Positions 1 through 8,649 of a stretch of DNA of 64,000 nt are shown here, piece by piece; the first letter of the stretch is position 1; each line of letters opens with the position of its first letter. This DNA comes from Thauera sp. GTDB taxonomy: Bacteria; Pseudomonadota; Gammaproteobacteria; Burkholderiales; Rhodocyclaceae. Where the stretch lies: NCBI GenBank assembly GCA_024235615.1, contig JACKMB010000008.1, positions 26,922 to 90,921 on the forward strand. The letters are read 5' to 3'. The notes below the pieces were generated by a model, which saw nothing but the letters and a program-made list of their open reading frames with translations, was not told the DNA's origin and did not search any database. The position numbers were made by a program, and so were the translations under genes.

Positions 1-539
1 CCTCGCTGCGCCAGTTCAAGAACCAGCTCCTCATCGACATCGTCAGCGAGGGGTTGCGAATACAGCTGGTCGACGCGCAGAACCGGCCGATGTTCACCTC
101 GGCGAGCGCCGACCTGCGCCCTTACACGCGCGAGCTGCTGCGCGAGATCGCCGCCGCGCTCAACGACGTCGACAACCGCGTCAGCATGTCCGGTCACACC
201 GACTCCGCGCAGTACGCCGGCGGCGAGCGCGGGTTCTCGAACTGGGAGCTGTCCTCGAACCGCGCCAACGCCGCGCGCCGCGAGCTGGTGGCGGGCGGGC
301 TGGAGGCGGGCAAGATGCTGCGCGTGGTCGGCCTCGCCGACACCGCTCACCTCAACCCGGACGATCCGCTCGATCCGGCCAACCGGCGCATCAGCATCGT
401 GGTGCTCAACCGCGCGGCGGAGGAGGCGATGCGCAGCCAGCAGGCGCCCGGCGCCACGCCGTCGCCGGGCGGGGCTCAAGTCGGGCGCAATCCGGCCGAT
501 ATGAGGGGAGGCCCGGGGATTGTCCCGGCGCCCAATTGA
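1..539 (+). CDS. motB: Flagellar motor stator protein MotB, C-terminal part (5' end outside window)
   Basis: The reading frame is already open at base 3, so the gene begins upstream and only the C-terminal 178 or so residues are visible. They form an OmpA/MotB peptidoglycan-binding domain: the segments FKNQLLIDIVSEGLRIQLVD, SGHTDS and NRRISIVVLN are typical. MotB anchors the MotA/MotB proton channel to the cell wall so that proton flow can turn the flagellar rotor. The N-terminal membrane helix with the proton-carrying Asp is not in the window. A cheV gene follows after 16 bases, so motB probably belongs to a motA-motB-che transcription unit. The last 25 or so residues are rich in Pro, Ala and Gly and look like a disordered tail. 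Confidence 0.93.
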   Translation, partial: SLRQFKNQLLIDIVSEGLRIQLVDAQNRPMFTSASADLRPYTRELLREIAAALNDVDNRVSMSGHTDSAQYAGGERGFSNWELSSNRANAARRELVAGGLEAGKMLRVVGLADTAHLNPDDPLDPANRRISIVVLNRAAEEAMRSQQAPGATPSPGGAQVGRNPADMRGGPGIVPAPN

Positions 540-555
540 ACCCAAGGCTGCAGCC

Positions 556-1524
556 ATGTCCGAACTGCTGAAGAACATCGACGCCCGCACCCGGCTCGCC
601 GGCACCAACAAGCTCGAGATCCTGCTGTTTACGCTCGGCGTGGACGCGCGCAGCGGCTGCCGCGAGACCTACGGCATCAACGTCTTCAAGGTGCGCGAGG
701 TGATGCGTCGGCCGACCATCACCGCGGCGCCCGACATGCCCGACGCCGTGCAGGGCATGGTGAGCCTGCGCGGCGCGCTCGTGCCCGTGGTCGATCTCGG
801 CCGCTACGTCGGGGTCGGCGACGATGCCGCGCGCGAGATCATGATCGTCACCGAGTACAACGGCCACACCCAGGGCTTCCTGGTCGAGGGCGTGGACACC
901 ATCCTGCGCCTGGACTGGTCGCAGATGCGGGTGCCGCCGGAGATGCTCACCGCACGCCTGGGAGGCCTCGTCACCGCGGTGACCTCGCTCGCCGACGGCC
1001 GCCTGGTGATGATGCTCGACGTCGAGCGTGTGCTCTCCGAGACCTCGCGCTACGACGACGCCTTCCTGTTCCGCGACATCGCGCCGCTGCCGGGCGCGGA
1101 AGCGCACATGGTGTATTTCGCCGACGACTCCTCGGTGGCGCGCAAGCAGATCGCGCAGACCCTGGATGCCATGGGCGTGCGCCATGTCGGCGCGGTCAAT
1201 GGCCGCCAGGCCTGGGAGGAGCTCACCCGCGTGGCCGCGCGCGCCGAGGCCAACGGCCGCAAGGTGACCGATTTCGTCAGCCTGGTGCTGACCGACGTCG
1301 AGATGCCCGAGATGGACGGCTTCATGCTTACCCGCCAGATCAAGGCGGACCGCCGCTTCGCCGGCATCCCGGTGATCATGCACTCGTCGCTGTCGGGCAG
1401 CTCGAACCACCAGCTCGGCCTCTCGGTCGGGGTGGATGAATACGTGTCCAAGTTTGAACCGCAGCGCCTGTCCCAGGTGCTGGCGCGGCTGCTCGGCATG
1501 GCCGATGCCGAGAGCGGACGCTGA
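556..1524 (+). CDS. cheV: Chemotaxis coupling protein CheV (CheW-receiver fusion), first copy
   Basis: A 322-residue protein with a CheW-like domain (about residues 15-160) and a C-terminal receiver domain (about 185-315). The receiver has the acidic pair in YFADDSS, phospho-acceptor Asp247 in LTDVEMPEMDG, a Ser in MHSSLS and a Lys in VSKFEP, so it looks phosphorylatable. CheV links chemoreceptors to CheA and is thought to act in adaptation or as a phosphate sink. I chose the ATG at 556 because the CheV-typical N-terminus starts there; an upstream in-frame start near 520 would lie inside motB. The next gene is a second CheV. Confidence 0.93.
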   Translation: MSELLKNIDARTRLAGTNKLEILLFTLGVDARSGCRETYGINVFKVREVMRRPTITAAPDMPDAVQGMVSLRGALVPVVDLGRYVGVGDDAAREIMIVTEYNGHTQGFLVEGVDTILRLDWSQMRVPPEMLTARLGGLVTAVTSLADGRLVMMLDVERVLSETSRYDDAFLFRDIAPLPGAEAHMVYFADDSSVARKQIAQTLDAMGVRHVGAVNGRQAWEELTRVAARAEANGRKVTDFVSLVLTDVEMPEMDGFMLTRQIKADRRFAGIPVIMHSSLSGSSNHQLGLSVGVDEYVSKFEPQRLSQVLARLLGMADAESGR

Positions 1525-1533
1525 GGAACGGCC

Positions 1534-2493
1534 ATGGAACACAACCGCCACGAAGAATCCGCCCTGTTCGACGCGGTCGACGGCCGCGCCACGCTGGCCG
1601 GCTCGAACCGCATGGAGATCCTGCTGTTCTCGCTCGGCACCGGCGAGCACTTCGGCATCAACGTCTTCAAGGTGCGCGAGGTCTCGCGCACGCCCTTCAT
1701 CACCCGCACGCCCAACATGCCGCCCGGCGTCGAGGGCCTGATCTCGCTGCGCGGCAACGTCATCCCGGTGCTTTCGCTCGGCGTCATCCTGGGCCTGACT
1801 CCCGCGGGGGCGCCGCTCGGCGAGGCGATGATGGTCACCGAGTACAGCAAGCGCACGCTCGGCTTCCTGGTCGCCTCGGTCGACCGCATCGTGCGCGTCG
1901 ACTGGGAGCGCGTGCGCGCCCCCGAGAATGTGTCCACCGGCACGCAGGGCTTCATCACCGCGATCACCGAGCTCGACGACGGCCGCCTGGTGTCGATCCT
2001 CGACGTCGAGTCCATCCTCGCCGACACCTTCGGCGAGGCGGTGGTGGGCGACATCGCGCCGATCGGCCACGGCCACGAGGTGAACGTGTTCTTCGTCGAC
2101 GACTCCATGGTGGCGCGGCGCAAGATCACCGAGGTGCTCGACCGCCTGGGCGTACGCCACAAGCATGCGACCAACGGCATGGAGGCGTGGAACCGGCTCG
2201 ACAGCCTGGCCGCGCACGCCGAGAACACCGGGCGCCGGCTGATCGACGAGATCGATCTCATCATGCTCGACGCCGAGATGCCCGAGATGGACGGCTATGT
2301 CTTGACGCGGCGCATCAAGGGCGACGCGCGCTTCGCCGGCATCCCGGTGGTGATGCACTCCTCGCTGTCGTCCGAAGCCAACCGCGCGATGGGCTCCCGG
2401 GTCGGGGTGGACGCCTACGTGGCAAAATTCGACGCCGAAGTACTGGCCGACACCATCCGCCCGATGCTGCAACGGGCGCGTCGGACCTCCTGA
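1534..2493 (+). CDS. cheV: Chemotaxis coupling protein CheV (CheW-receiver fusion), second copy
   Basis: A 319-residue paralogue of the preceding gene with the same CheW-receiver layout. Shared stretches include FGINVFKVREV in the CheW domain and LDAEMPEMDG in the receiver, with predicted phospho-Asp246, a Ser in MHSSLS and a Lys in VAKFDA. A GAGGAA ribosome-binding site lies just before the ATG, and the gap to the first cheV is 9 bases. Two adjacent, clearly homologous cheV genes suggest tandem duplication followed by divergence; each may serve a different receptor set. That functional split is inference. Confidence 0.93.
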   Translation: MEHNRHEESALFDAVDGRATLAGSNRMEILLFSLGTGEHFGINVFKVREVSRTPFITRTPNMPPGVEGLISLRGNVIPVLSLGVILGLTPAGAPLGEAMMVTEYSKRTLGFLVASVDRIVRVDWERVRAPENVSTGTQGFITAITELDDGRLVSILDVESILADTFGEAVVGDIAPIGHGHEVNVFFVDDSMVARRKITEVLDRLGVRHKHATNGMEAWNRLDSLAAHAENTGRRLIDEIDLIMLDAEMPEMDGYVLTRRIKGDARFAGIPVVMHSSLSSEANRAMGSRVGVDAYVAKFDAEVLADTIRPMLQRARRTS

Positions 2494-2523
2494 CCGAACA
2501 GGCAAAGAACCCGGAGAACCCCG

Positions 2524-2922
2524 ATGTCCGACCCCAAGACCCGCTTCCTCGTCGTCGACGATTTCTCGACCATGCGCCGCATCGTGCGCAACCTGTTGAA
2601 GGAGCTCGGCTTCGCCAACGTGGACGAGGCCGAGGACGGCGCGGTGGCGCTGCAAAAGCTCAAGTCCAGTCCCTTCGACTTCGTCGTCACCGACTGGAAC
2701 ATGCCGAACATGGACGGCCTGACTCTGCTGCAGAACATCCGCCGCACGCCCGAGCTCAAGCACCTGCCGGTGCTGATGATCACCGCCGAGGCCAAGAAGG
2801 AAAACATCATCGCCGCGGCCCAGGCGGGCGCCAGCGGCTACGTGGTCAAGCCCTTCACCGCGGCGACGCTGGCCGAGAAACTGGACAAGATCTTCGAGAA
2901 GATGGGCCGCGGCCGGGCGTAA
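2524..2922 (+). CDS. cheY: Chemotaxis response regulator CheY
   Basis: A 132-residue single-domain receiver. It has the acidic pocket ([14 protein letters not shown]), phospho-acceptor Asp57 in [11 protein letters not shown], the conserved Thr in [11 protein letters not shown] and Lys in YVVKPF, all at the usual CheY positions. Phosphorylated CheY binds the flagellar switch protein FliM and changes rotation. It sits directly before cheZ, its phosphatase, and upstream of cheA, its kinase. Confidence 0.97.
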   Translation: MSDPKTRFLVVDDFSTMRRIVRNLLKELGFANVDEAEDGAVALQKLKSSPFDFVVTDWNMPNMDGLTLLQNIRRTPELKHLPVLMITAEAKKENIIAAAQAGASGYVVKPFTAATLAEKLDKIFEKMGRGRA

Positions 2923-2953
2923 GCCGCGTCCGCAGCGCAGACGGAGCATGGAT

Positions 2954-3802
2954 ATGATCAAGAAGCCCAAGGCGGATCCGATGGGCGATTCGGACGAATT
3001 GCAGGCCCTCTTCGACAGCATCGCCGCGGACCCCTTCGCTGTGGCGGGAGGCGGCGTGGAGCCGGCGGCAACGATCCTGCCGGTCGACGATTCCGGGGAC
3101 AACGACGAGCTGCAGGCGCTCTTCGACGCGGTCGCCGAGCAGGCCGCGGAGCCGGCTGCGGTTGCAGCGACCGAGGAGTCCGCCGCGGCGGCCAGCGAGG
3201 GGGTGGTCTACAACCGCCTCGGTCAGCTCGCCCGCCAGGTGCACGATGCCCTGCGCGAGCTCGGCCTGGACACCACCCTGCACCAGGCGGCCGAGGCCGT
3301 TCCGGATGCGCGTCAGCGCCTCGCCTACGTCGCCCGCACCACCGAGCAGGCGGCCAGCCGGGTGCTCAACGCCACCGACGTGGCGGCGCCGATCCAGGCC
3401 GAACTCGCGAGCGGCGCCGATGTGCTGTGCGCGCGCTGGGACGAGCTCTACGCCGGCCGCCTGAGCCCGGAGGCCTTCCGCGAACTCTCTGCAGACACGC
3501 GCGCCTTTCTCGGCACGGTGGGCGAGGGCGCGCGCGGCACTGCCGCGCAGCTGCACGAGATCATGATGGCGCAGGACTTCCAGGACCTCACCGGCCAGGT
3601 CATCAAGCGCCTGGTCGAGCTCACCCGCACGCTCGAGACCCAGCTGCTGCAGGTGCTGATCGAGGCCGCCCCGGCACAGGCGCTGGAGCCCGAGCAAGCT
3701 GCCGGGCTGCTCAACGGGCCGGTGATCGACCCGGCCGGGCGCAGCGACGTGGTGCAGGACCAGGCCCAGGTCGACGAGCTGCTCGAGCGCCTCGGATTCT
3801 GA
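2954..3802 (+). CDS. cheZ: Protein phosphatase CheZ
   Basis: CheZ dephosphorylates CheY-P. The catalytic helix is recognisable in MMAQDFQDLTGQVIKR, whose Gln (QDLTGQ) corresponds to the amide-donating glutamine of the family. The C-terminal tail QVDELLERLGF is the CheY-docking peptide. ATGs occur at 2948 and 2954; the GGAG at 2943-2946 is only one base from the first but seven from the second, so I use 2954 (282 residues). The protein is longer than the roughly 214 residues of enteric CheZ because of an N-terminal extension of about 70 residues. That extension carries DELQALFD twice (residues 14-21 and 51-58), resembling the C-terminal docking peptide. Confidence 0.92.
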   Translation: MIKKPKADPMGDSDELQALFDSIAADPFAVAGGGVEPAATILPVDDSGDNDELQALFDAVAEQAAEPAAVAATEESAAAASEGVVYNRLGQLARQVHDALRELGLDTTLHQAAEAVPDARQRLAYVARTTEQAASRVLNATDVAAPIQAELASGADVLCARWDELYAGRLSPEAFRELSADTRAFLGTVGEGARGTAAQLHEIMMAQDFQDLTGQVIKRLVELTRTLETQLLQVLIEAAPAQALEPEQAAGLLNGPVIDPAGRSDVVQDQAQVDELLERLGF

Positions 3803-3878
3803 TCGAAGCGCGGGGCCGGACCCCGCGCGAACCGGTGGGCCCCCGATGTCGGGGAGTCGCCGTAACCAGGAGCAAACC

Positions 3879-5774
3879 GTGAGTGATTTTGCCGGGATGG
3901 AGGATCTGCTGCAGGACTTCCTCGTCGAAGCCGGCGACCTGCTGTCCGACGTCGATAACAAGCTCGTCGAGCTCGAGCACAGCCCGGAAGATCCCGGCCT
4001 GCTCAACGACATCTTCCGTGGCTTCCACACCATCAAGGGGGGGGCGGGCTTCCTCGGCGCAGCCGAACTGGTCACGCTGTGCCACCTCACCGAGAGCCTC
4101 TTCGACCGCCTGCGCAAGCACGAGCTCGAGGTCACGCCCGAGCGCATGGACGTGATCCTGTCCGCGACCGGCGCAGTGCGCGACATGTTCGCAGACCTCG
4201 GCCGCGGCAGCCGCCCGGGGCCGGCGGCGCCCGATCTGCTCGACGCGCTGCGTGTCGCCGTCGCCGGGCAGCCGGTCGCAGCGGCACAGGCCGCGGTGGC
4301 TGCCGCCGAGCCTGCCGACCTGCGGCCCGCCGGGGTCGTCCTGCCGCGGCCGGGAGAGCCCGACTGGGATGCCTTGTACGCCGCGGTCACCGGAGTGGCC
4401 GCACCTGCCGGGCAGGCCGCGGCCATCGTCCGACCCGCAGCCGCGCCGACTGCGCCGCCCGCCGCGGCGGTCGCCGATCCGGTGGTCGCCGCCGCCTTCG
4501 GCCGCCGCGCCAGCGACGTGCCCGGCGCCAGCGCGCCGGTCGGGCGGCGCGAGGGCGAGCGCCAGCGCGACAACTCGATCCGGGTGGATACCGCACGGCT
4601 CGACCAGGTGCTCAACCTCTCGGGCGAGATCGGCCTCACCAAGAACCGCCTCAATGCGCTGCGCAGCGACATCCTCGCCGGGCGCACCGACACCGAGACC
4701 CTGCAGGCGCTCGACCTGGCGGTGAGCCAGCTCGACCTGCTCGTCTCCGACCTGCAGAACGCGGTCATGAAGACGCGCATGCAGCCGATCGGCCGGCTCT
4801 TCCACAAGTACCCGCGCATCGCCCGCGACCTCGCGCGCAACCTCGGCAAGGAGGTCGAGCTGGCGCTGGTCGGCGAGGACACCGAGATCGACAAGACCAT
4901 GGTCGAGGATCTCTCCGACCCTATCATCCACCTCATCCGCAACGCGGTGGACCATGGCATCGAGGACCCCGCCGGGCGCGCGGCGGCCGGCAAGCCGGCG
5001 AAGTCGGTGCTGCGCCTGGAGGCGCGCCAGGAGGGCGACCACATCGTGATCACCGTGGCCGACGACGGCCGCGGCATGGATCCCGAGAAGCTGCGCGCGA
5101 AGGCGCTCGCCCAGGGCGTGATCACCGCCGAGGAGGCGAGCACGCTCGATGAGCGCCAGAGCTACGACCTCATCTTCCTCCCCGGCTTCTCCACCGCCGA
5201 GAAGGTGTCCGACGTATCCGGTCGCGGCGTCGGCATGGACGTGGTGCGCACCAACATCCAGAAGCTCAACGGCAGCATCGAGATCCAGTCGCAGCTCGGC
5301 AAGGGCACCACGCTGCTGATCCACCTGCCGCTCACCCTGGCGATCCTGCCGGTGCTGCTGGTGCGCCTGGGCGAGCAGCCCTTCGCGGTGCCGCTGTCGA
5401 TGGTGCGCGAGATCCTGCCGATCGAGCCGGGCGGCATCCAGGACGTCGGCGGCAAGGCCACCATGGTGGTGCGCGGCGAGGTGCTGCCGATCGTGCCGCT
5501 GTCCGCGCTGCTCGGATGGCCGCGCGAGGAGGTGCCGCAGTACGGCGTGGTGATGCAGTCGGGGGCCTCGGTGTTCATCCTCGCGATCGACAGCTTCGCC
5601 GGACGCGAGGATGCGGTGATCAAGTCGCTCGAGGTCTTCCGGCCGAAGGGCGTGGCCGGGGTCACGACGCTCGCCAACGGCCAGATCGTGCTGATCCTCG
5701 ACATGAAGGAGCTGCTCGAGTCGGCGGGCGAGCGGCGCAGCGTGTCGCGCTCGACGCTGTTCGAGGCGGTGTAG
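3879..5774 (+). CDS. cheA: Chemotaxis histidine kinase CheA
   Basis: A 631-residue kinase with one N-terminal HPt domain (phosphorylated His in FHTIKGGAGFLG), an Ala/Pro-rich linker of about 140 residues, the dimerisation domain, a GHKL ATPase domain (N box LIRNAVDHGIE, G1 DDGRGMD, G2 GRGVGMDVV) and a C-terminal CheW-like regulatory domain. It phosphorylates CheY in response to chemoreceptors. I chose the GTG at 3879 because AGGAG lies seven bases upstream and the protein then starts SDFAGMEDLLQDFL; the in-frame ATG at 3846 has no such site. It is the last visible gene of the chemotaxis operon and converges with the truC-tal frame. Confidence 0.95.
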   Translation: MSDFAGMEDLLQDFLVEAGDLLSDVDNKLVELEHSPEDPGLLNDIFRGFHTIKGGAGFLGAAELVTLCHLTESLFDRLRKHELEVTPERMDVILSATGAVRDMFADLGRGSRPGPAAPDLLDALRVAVAGQPVAAAQAAVAAAEPADLRPAGVVLPRPGEPDWDALYAAVTGVAAPAGQAAAIVRPAAAPTAPPAAAVADPVVAAAFGRRASDVPGASAPVGRREGERQRDNSIRVDTARLDQVLNLSGEIGLTKNRLNALRSDILAGRTDTETLQALDLAVSQLDLLVSDLQNAVMKTRMQPIGRLFHKYPRIARDLARNLGKEVELALVGEDTEIDKTMVEDLSDPIIHLIRNAVDHGIEDPAGRAAAGKPAKSVLRLEARQEGDHIVITVADDGRGMDPEKLRAKALAQGVITAEEASTLDERQSYDLIFLPGFSTAEKVSDVSGRGVGMDVVRTNIQKLNGSIEIQSQLGKGTTLLIHLPLTLAILPVLLVRLGEQPFAVPLSMVREILPIEPGGIQDVGGKATMVVRGEVLPIVPLSALLGWPREEVPQYGVVMQSGASVFILAIDSFAGREDAVIKSLEVFRPKGVAGVTTLANGQIVLILDMKELLESAGERRSVSRSTLFEAV

Positions 5775-5828
5775 CCGCCGCCCCGGTCGCGCTGGGCTGG
5801 CGAACGGGGTGGCAACCGAGGTGGCGAC

Positions 5829-6905
5829 TCAGGCGGTGAGCTCGAGCAGCCCGGCGAAGGCCTGCTCGAACTGCGCCAGGCCCTCCTGCTGCAGGCGCTC
5901 GCCCACGGCCACGAGGTCGATGCCGGCGGCGGCGAGCGCGGTGAAGTGGGCGGCGGCCTGCTCGACGTCCTCTTCCAGCGTGGAGGCGATGCGGCCGTGG
6001 TCGCGCAGCGCATCGAGGGTGGCGTCGGGCAGGGTGTTGATGGTGTCGGCGCCGATCAGCGGCTCGACGTAGAGCAGGTCGCTGTAGGCCGGGTTCTTGG
6101 TGCCGGTGCTCGCCCACAGCATGAACTGAGGACGCGCGCCCGCCGCGGCCAGGTCCTCGAAGCCGGCGCCGTGGAAGCGCGCCTGCCAGGCCTCGTAGGC
6201 CAGCCGCGCCATCGCCACCGCGCTGCGGCCGCGCAGCGCGAGCTGGTCGCCGCCGCGCTCTTCCAGCAGCTTGTCCACCAGCGTGTCGACCCGCGACAGG
6301 AAGAGGCTCGCCACCGACATCACCCCCCCGAGGTCTCCGCCCGCGGCGCGCAGGCGCGCGAGCCCGCGCAGGTAGGCCTCGCCCACCGCCTCGCAGTGCG
6401 CGAGCGAGAACATCAGGGTGACGTTGACGCTGACCCCCTCGCCGATCAGGCGCTCGATGGCGACCAGGCCGGCTTGCGTGGCGGGCACCTTGATCAGCAG
6501 GTTGGCGCGGTCGACCGCGGCCTTCAGGCGCAGGCCGGCGGCCACGGTGCCGTCGGCGTCGTGGGCGAGCGCGGGCGACACCTCCAGGCTGACGTAGCCG
6601 GCGCTGCCGCCGCTGTCGCGATGCAGCGGCGCGAGCAGGTCGCAGGCGCGCTGCACGTCGGGGATCACCAGGGCCTCGTAGCGCGCCTCTGCGCTCAGCG
6701 GCTGCTGCTTGAGCGTGGCGAGGTCGTCCTCGTAGTAGCGCCCGCCGGAGATCGCCTTGTGGAAGATCGCCGGGTTGGTGGTCACGCCGGCGACGCCGTC
6801 GTCGGCGACCAAGCGGGCGAGGTGGCCTTCCTCGAGCAGGGTGCGGGAGAGGTTGTCGAGCCAGATCTGCTGGCCGTGCTGGCGTACCTGGAGCAGCGGA
6901 TTCAT
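5829..6905 (-). other. tal: Transaldolase module of the fusion, with a possible internal start
   Basis: The transaldolase part could be translated alone from the ATG at 6905-6903, giving 358 residues, the normal size of the longer bacterial transaldolase class. Upstream of this ATG is only a weak ribosome-binding site (CCAGG about nine bases away). If used, this start would yield free transaldolase in addition to, or instead of, the fusion. The sequence alone cannot decide between these. Confidence 0.6.
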
Positions 6906-7775
6906 CGTCTTGCCTGGAGTGTCGTGGGAAGGGTGCCGCTCGGGCGCGGGCCCGCGGGCGGCGGTAAGCCTGGATTCTGCCTCGAAAGTGTTGCGCTGTG
7001 CCGTCTGCCAGCCGAGTGCCGCGAGCACGGCGGCAAAATCCTCCGCCAGCGGCGCCTCGATCTCCAGCGGGCGCTCCGTCACCGGATGTGCCAGCGCCAG
7101 CCGCGTGCACGCGAGCAGCAGGCGCTGGCTGCCGAAGAGCGCCTGGAACAGGCGGTTGTGGCGGCCCTTGCCGTAGGTGGCGTCGCCGATGATCGGGTGG
7201 GCGATGTGCTTGAGGTGACGGCGCAGCTGGTGGCGGCGGCCGGTCTCGGGGAAGAGCTCGACGAGCGCGTAGCGGCTGGTCGGGTAGCGGTCCACCGCAT
7301 GCGGCAGCTCGACCGTGGCGAGGCGGCGGAAGCGGGTGCGCGCGGGCTGGGCGAGGGGCTCCGGGACTTCCGCCGCATCGCTGTCGTCCTCGTCCTCGGG
7401 GAGCATGTCGCGCGCGCCGGCGCCCTTGCCGCGGCGGATCTCCACCGCATCGAGCCGGCGCACGAGGGCGTGGTCGATGAGGCCGTGCTCGGGCGGATGG
7501 CCGCGCACGACCGCCAGATAGCGCTTGTCCACCGCCTGCGACTCGAAGCGCTGCGCGAGCGTGCGCGCGACGTCTCGATCGAGCGCGAACAGCAGCACGC
7601 CCGAGGTGCCGCGGTCGAGCCGATGGGCGGGATACACGCGACGGCCGAGCTGGTCGCGCAGTAGCTGCACGGCGAAGCGTTCCTCGTGCGCGGCGATCGG
7701 GCTGCGGTGCACGAGCAGGCCCGAGGGCTTGTGGATCGCGACCAACCAGTCGTCGCGGTAGAGGATTTCGAGCAT
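5829..7775 (-). CDS. tRNA pseudouridine synthase TruC fused in frame to transaldolase
   Basis: One frame without any stop encodes two enzymes. Residues 1 to about 256 are an RluA-family pseudouridine synthase of TruC type, which modifies U65 of tRNA-Ile/Asp; they show the catalytic motif RLDRGTSGVLLF and the TruC-like N-terminus MLEILYRDDWLVAIHKPSG. After a low-complexity linker of about 35 residues, a complete 358-residue transaldolase follows (TTNPAIFHKAI; the Schiff-base Lys is in NLLIKVPATQ). Transaldolase moves dihydroxyacetone units in the pentose phosphate pathway. Both parts look intact. Either this is a true fusion, or the truC stop was lost and transaldolase is also made from an internal ATG at 6905. 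Upstream in-frame codons extend to 7883 but lack family similarity. Confidence 0.8.
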   Translation of the reverse strand: MLEILYRDDWLVAIHKPSGLLVHRSPIAAHEERFAVQLLRDQLGRRVYPAHRLDRGTSGVLLFALDRDVARTLAQRFESQAVDKRYLAVVRGHPPEHGLIDHALVRRLDAVEIRRGKGAGARDMLPEDEDDSDAAEVPEPLAQPARTRFRRLATVELPHAVDRYPTSRYALVELFPETGRRHQLRRHLKHIAHPIIGDATYGKGRHNRLFQALFGSQRLLLACTRLALAHPVTERPLEIEAPLAEDFAAVLAALGWQTAQRNTFEAESRLTAARGPAPERHPSHDTPGKTMNPLLQVRQHGQQIWLDNLSRTLLEEGHLARLVADDGVAGVTTNPAIFHKAISGGRYYEDDLATLKQQPLSAEARYEALVIPDVQRACDLLAPLHRDSGGSAGYVSLEVSPALAHDADGTVAAGLRLKAAVDRANLLIKVPATQAGLVAIERLIGEGVSVNVTLMFSLAHCEAVGEAYLRGLARLRAAGGDLGGVMSVASLFLSRVDTLVDKLLEERGGDQLALRGRSAVAMARLAYEAWQARFHGAGFEDLAAAGARPQFMLWASTGTKNPAYSDLLYVEPLIGADTINTLPDATLDALRDHGRIASTLEEDVEQAAAHFTALAAAGIDLVAVGERLQQEGLAQFEQAFAGLLELTA

Positions 7776-7852
7776 GTCGCGTCCGGTCGGTGGCGCCTGG
7801 CCCATCCCGAATTGAACGGCGCGCGGACTTCGGCAGGGCGGCGCCATAAAGC

Positions 7853-7881
7853 GCGAAAGCGACCACGCGGGTCGCTTTCGC
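7853..7881 (-). terminator. Probable terminator after sodB
   Basis: Perfect 12-bp stem (GCGAAAGCGACC against GGTCGCTTTCGC) with a five-base loop, lying 36 bases past the sodB stop on the minus strand. The following GCTTTAT is only weakly T-rich. Confidence 0.6.
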
Positions 7882-7916
7882 ATCGAACAAGGCCGGCCGC
7901 CGGCCGGCTGCGGGGA

Positions 7917-8501
7917 TCAGGCGAAGTTCTTCGCCGCGAAGTCCCAGTTCACCAGCTTGTCGAGGAAGGTGGCGACGAAGTCGGGGCGACGGTTGCGGTA
8001 GTCGATGTAGTAGGCGTGCTCCCACACGTCGATACAGAGCAGGGCCTTGTCGCCGGTCGTCAGCGGGGTGCCGGCGGCGCCCATGTTGACGATGTCGACC
8101 GAGCCATCGGCCTTCTTGACCAGCCAGGTCCAGCCAGAGCCGAAGTTGCCGACCGCGGAGGCCTGGAAGGCCTTCTTGAAGTCGTCGTAGGAGCCCCACT
8201 TGGCCTTGATCGCGTCGGCGAGCGCGCCGGCGGGCTCGCCGCCGCCGTTGGGCGACATGCAGTTCCAGAAGAAGGTGTGGTTCCACACCTGAGCGGAGTT
8301 GTTATACACGCCGCCGGCGGGCGCCTTCTTGACGATGGCCTCGAGGTCGAGGTTCTCGTACTCGGTGCCCTTGATGAGGTTGTTCAGGTTGGTGACGTAG
8401 GCCTGGTGGTGCTTGCCGTGGTGGAACTCCAGGGTCTCGGCCGAGATGTGCGGGGCGAGGGCGTCCTTGGCATAGGGCAGGGCGGGCAGGGTGTGTTCCA
8501 T
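7917..8501 (-). CDS. sodB: Superoxide dismutase, iron type
   Basis: A 194-residue Fe/Mn-family superoxide dismutase that converts superoxide to peroxide and oxygen in the cytoplasm. Metal ligands are visible in [20 protein letters not shown] and [11 protein letters not shown]. The segment [18 protein letters not shown] and the short length favour the iron-type SodB. GGAG lies about ten bases before the ATG at 8501. It has its own promoter and terminator, so it is probably monocistronic. Confidence 0.95.
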   Translation of the reverse strand: MEHTLPALPYAKDALAPHISAETLEFHHGKHHQAYVTNLNNLIKGTEYENLDLEAIVKKAPAGGVYNNSAQVWNHTFFWNCMSPNGGGEPAGALADAIKAKWGSYDDFKKAFQASAVGNFGSGWTWLVKKADGSVDIVNMGAAGTPLTTGDKALLCIDVWEHAYYIDYRNRRPDFVATFLDKLVNWDFAAKNFA

Positions 8502-8551
8502 GCGTGATCTCCGTCGTTGGTCTGTCTGTGTTCGGGTTGGGGTCAAAGCCG

Positions 8552-8584
8552 GACCATTTTAGTCTGGATTTAGACCTCGAACAA
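8552..8584 (-). promoter_or_regulatory. sodB promoter with an overlapping palindrome
   Basis: On the minus strand TTGTTC (8584-8579) and TAAAAT (8561-8556) are separated by 17 bases, about 50 bases before the sodB start. The -10 is embedded in GACTAAAATGGTC (8564-8552), an inverted repeat with a TAAAATG centre that resembles the core of IscR type-1 sites. The promoter call is moderate; the regulator is a guess. Confidence 0.55.
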
Positions 8585-8649
8585 GCTTGTGTCCCGCATG
8601 TTAAGCCCATGCGGGGGATTTGCGGAACCCGATCGCGCGACCCGTGCGT

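Noticed and set aside
5829-7883. Start of the TruC-transaldolase frame at 7883
   Set aside because: The 36 extra residues show no TruC similarity; the family N-terminus begins at the ATG at 7775.
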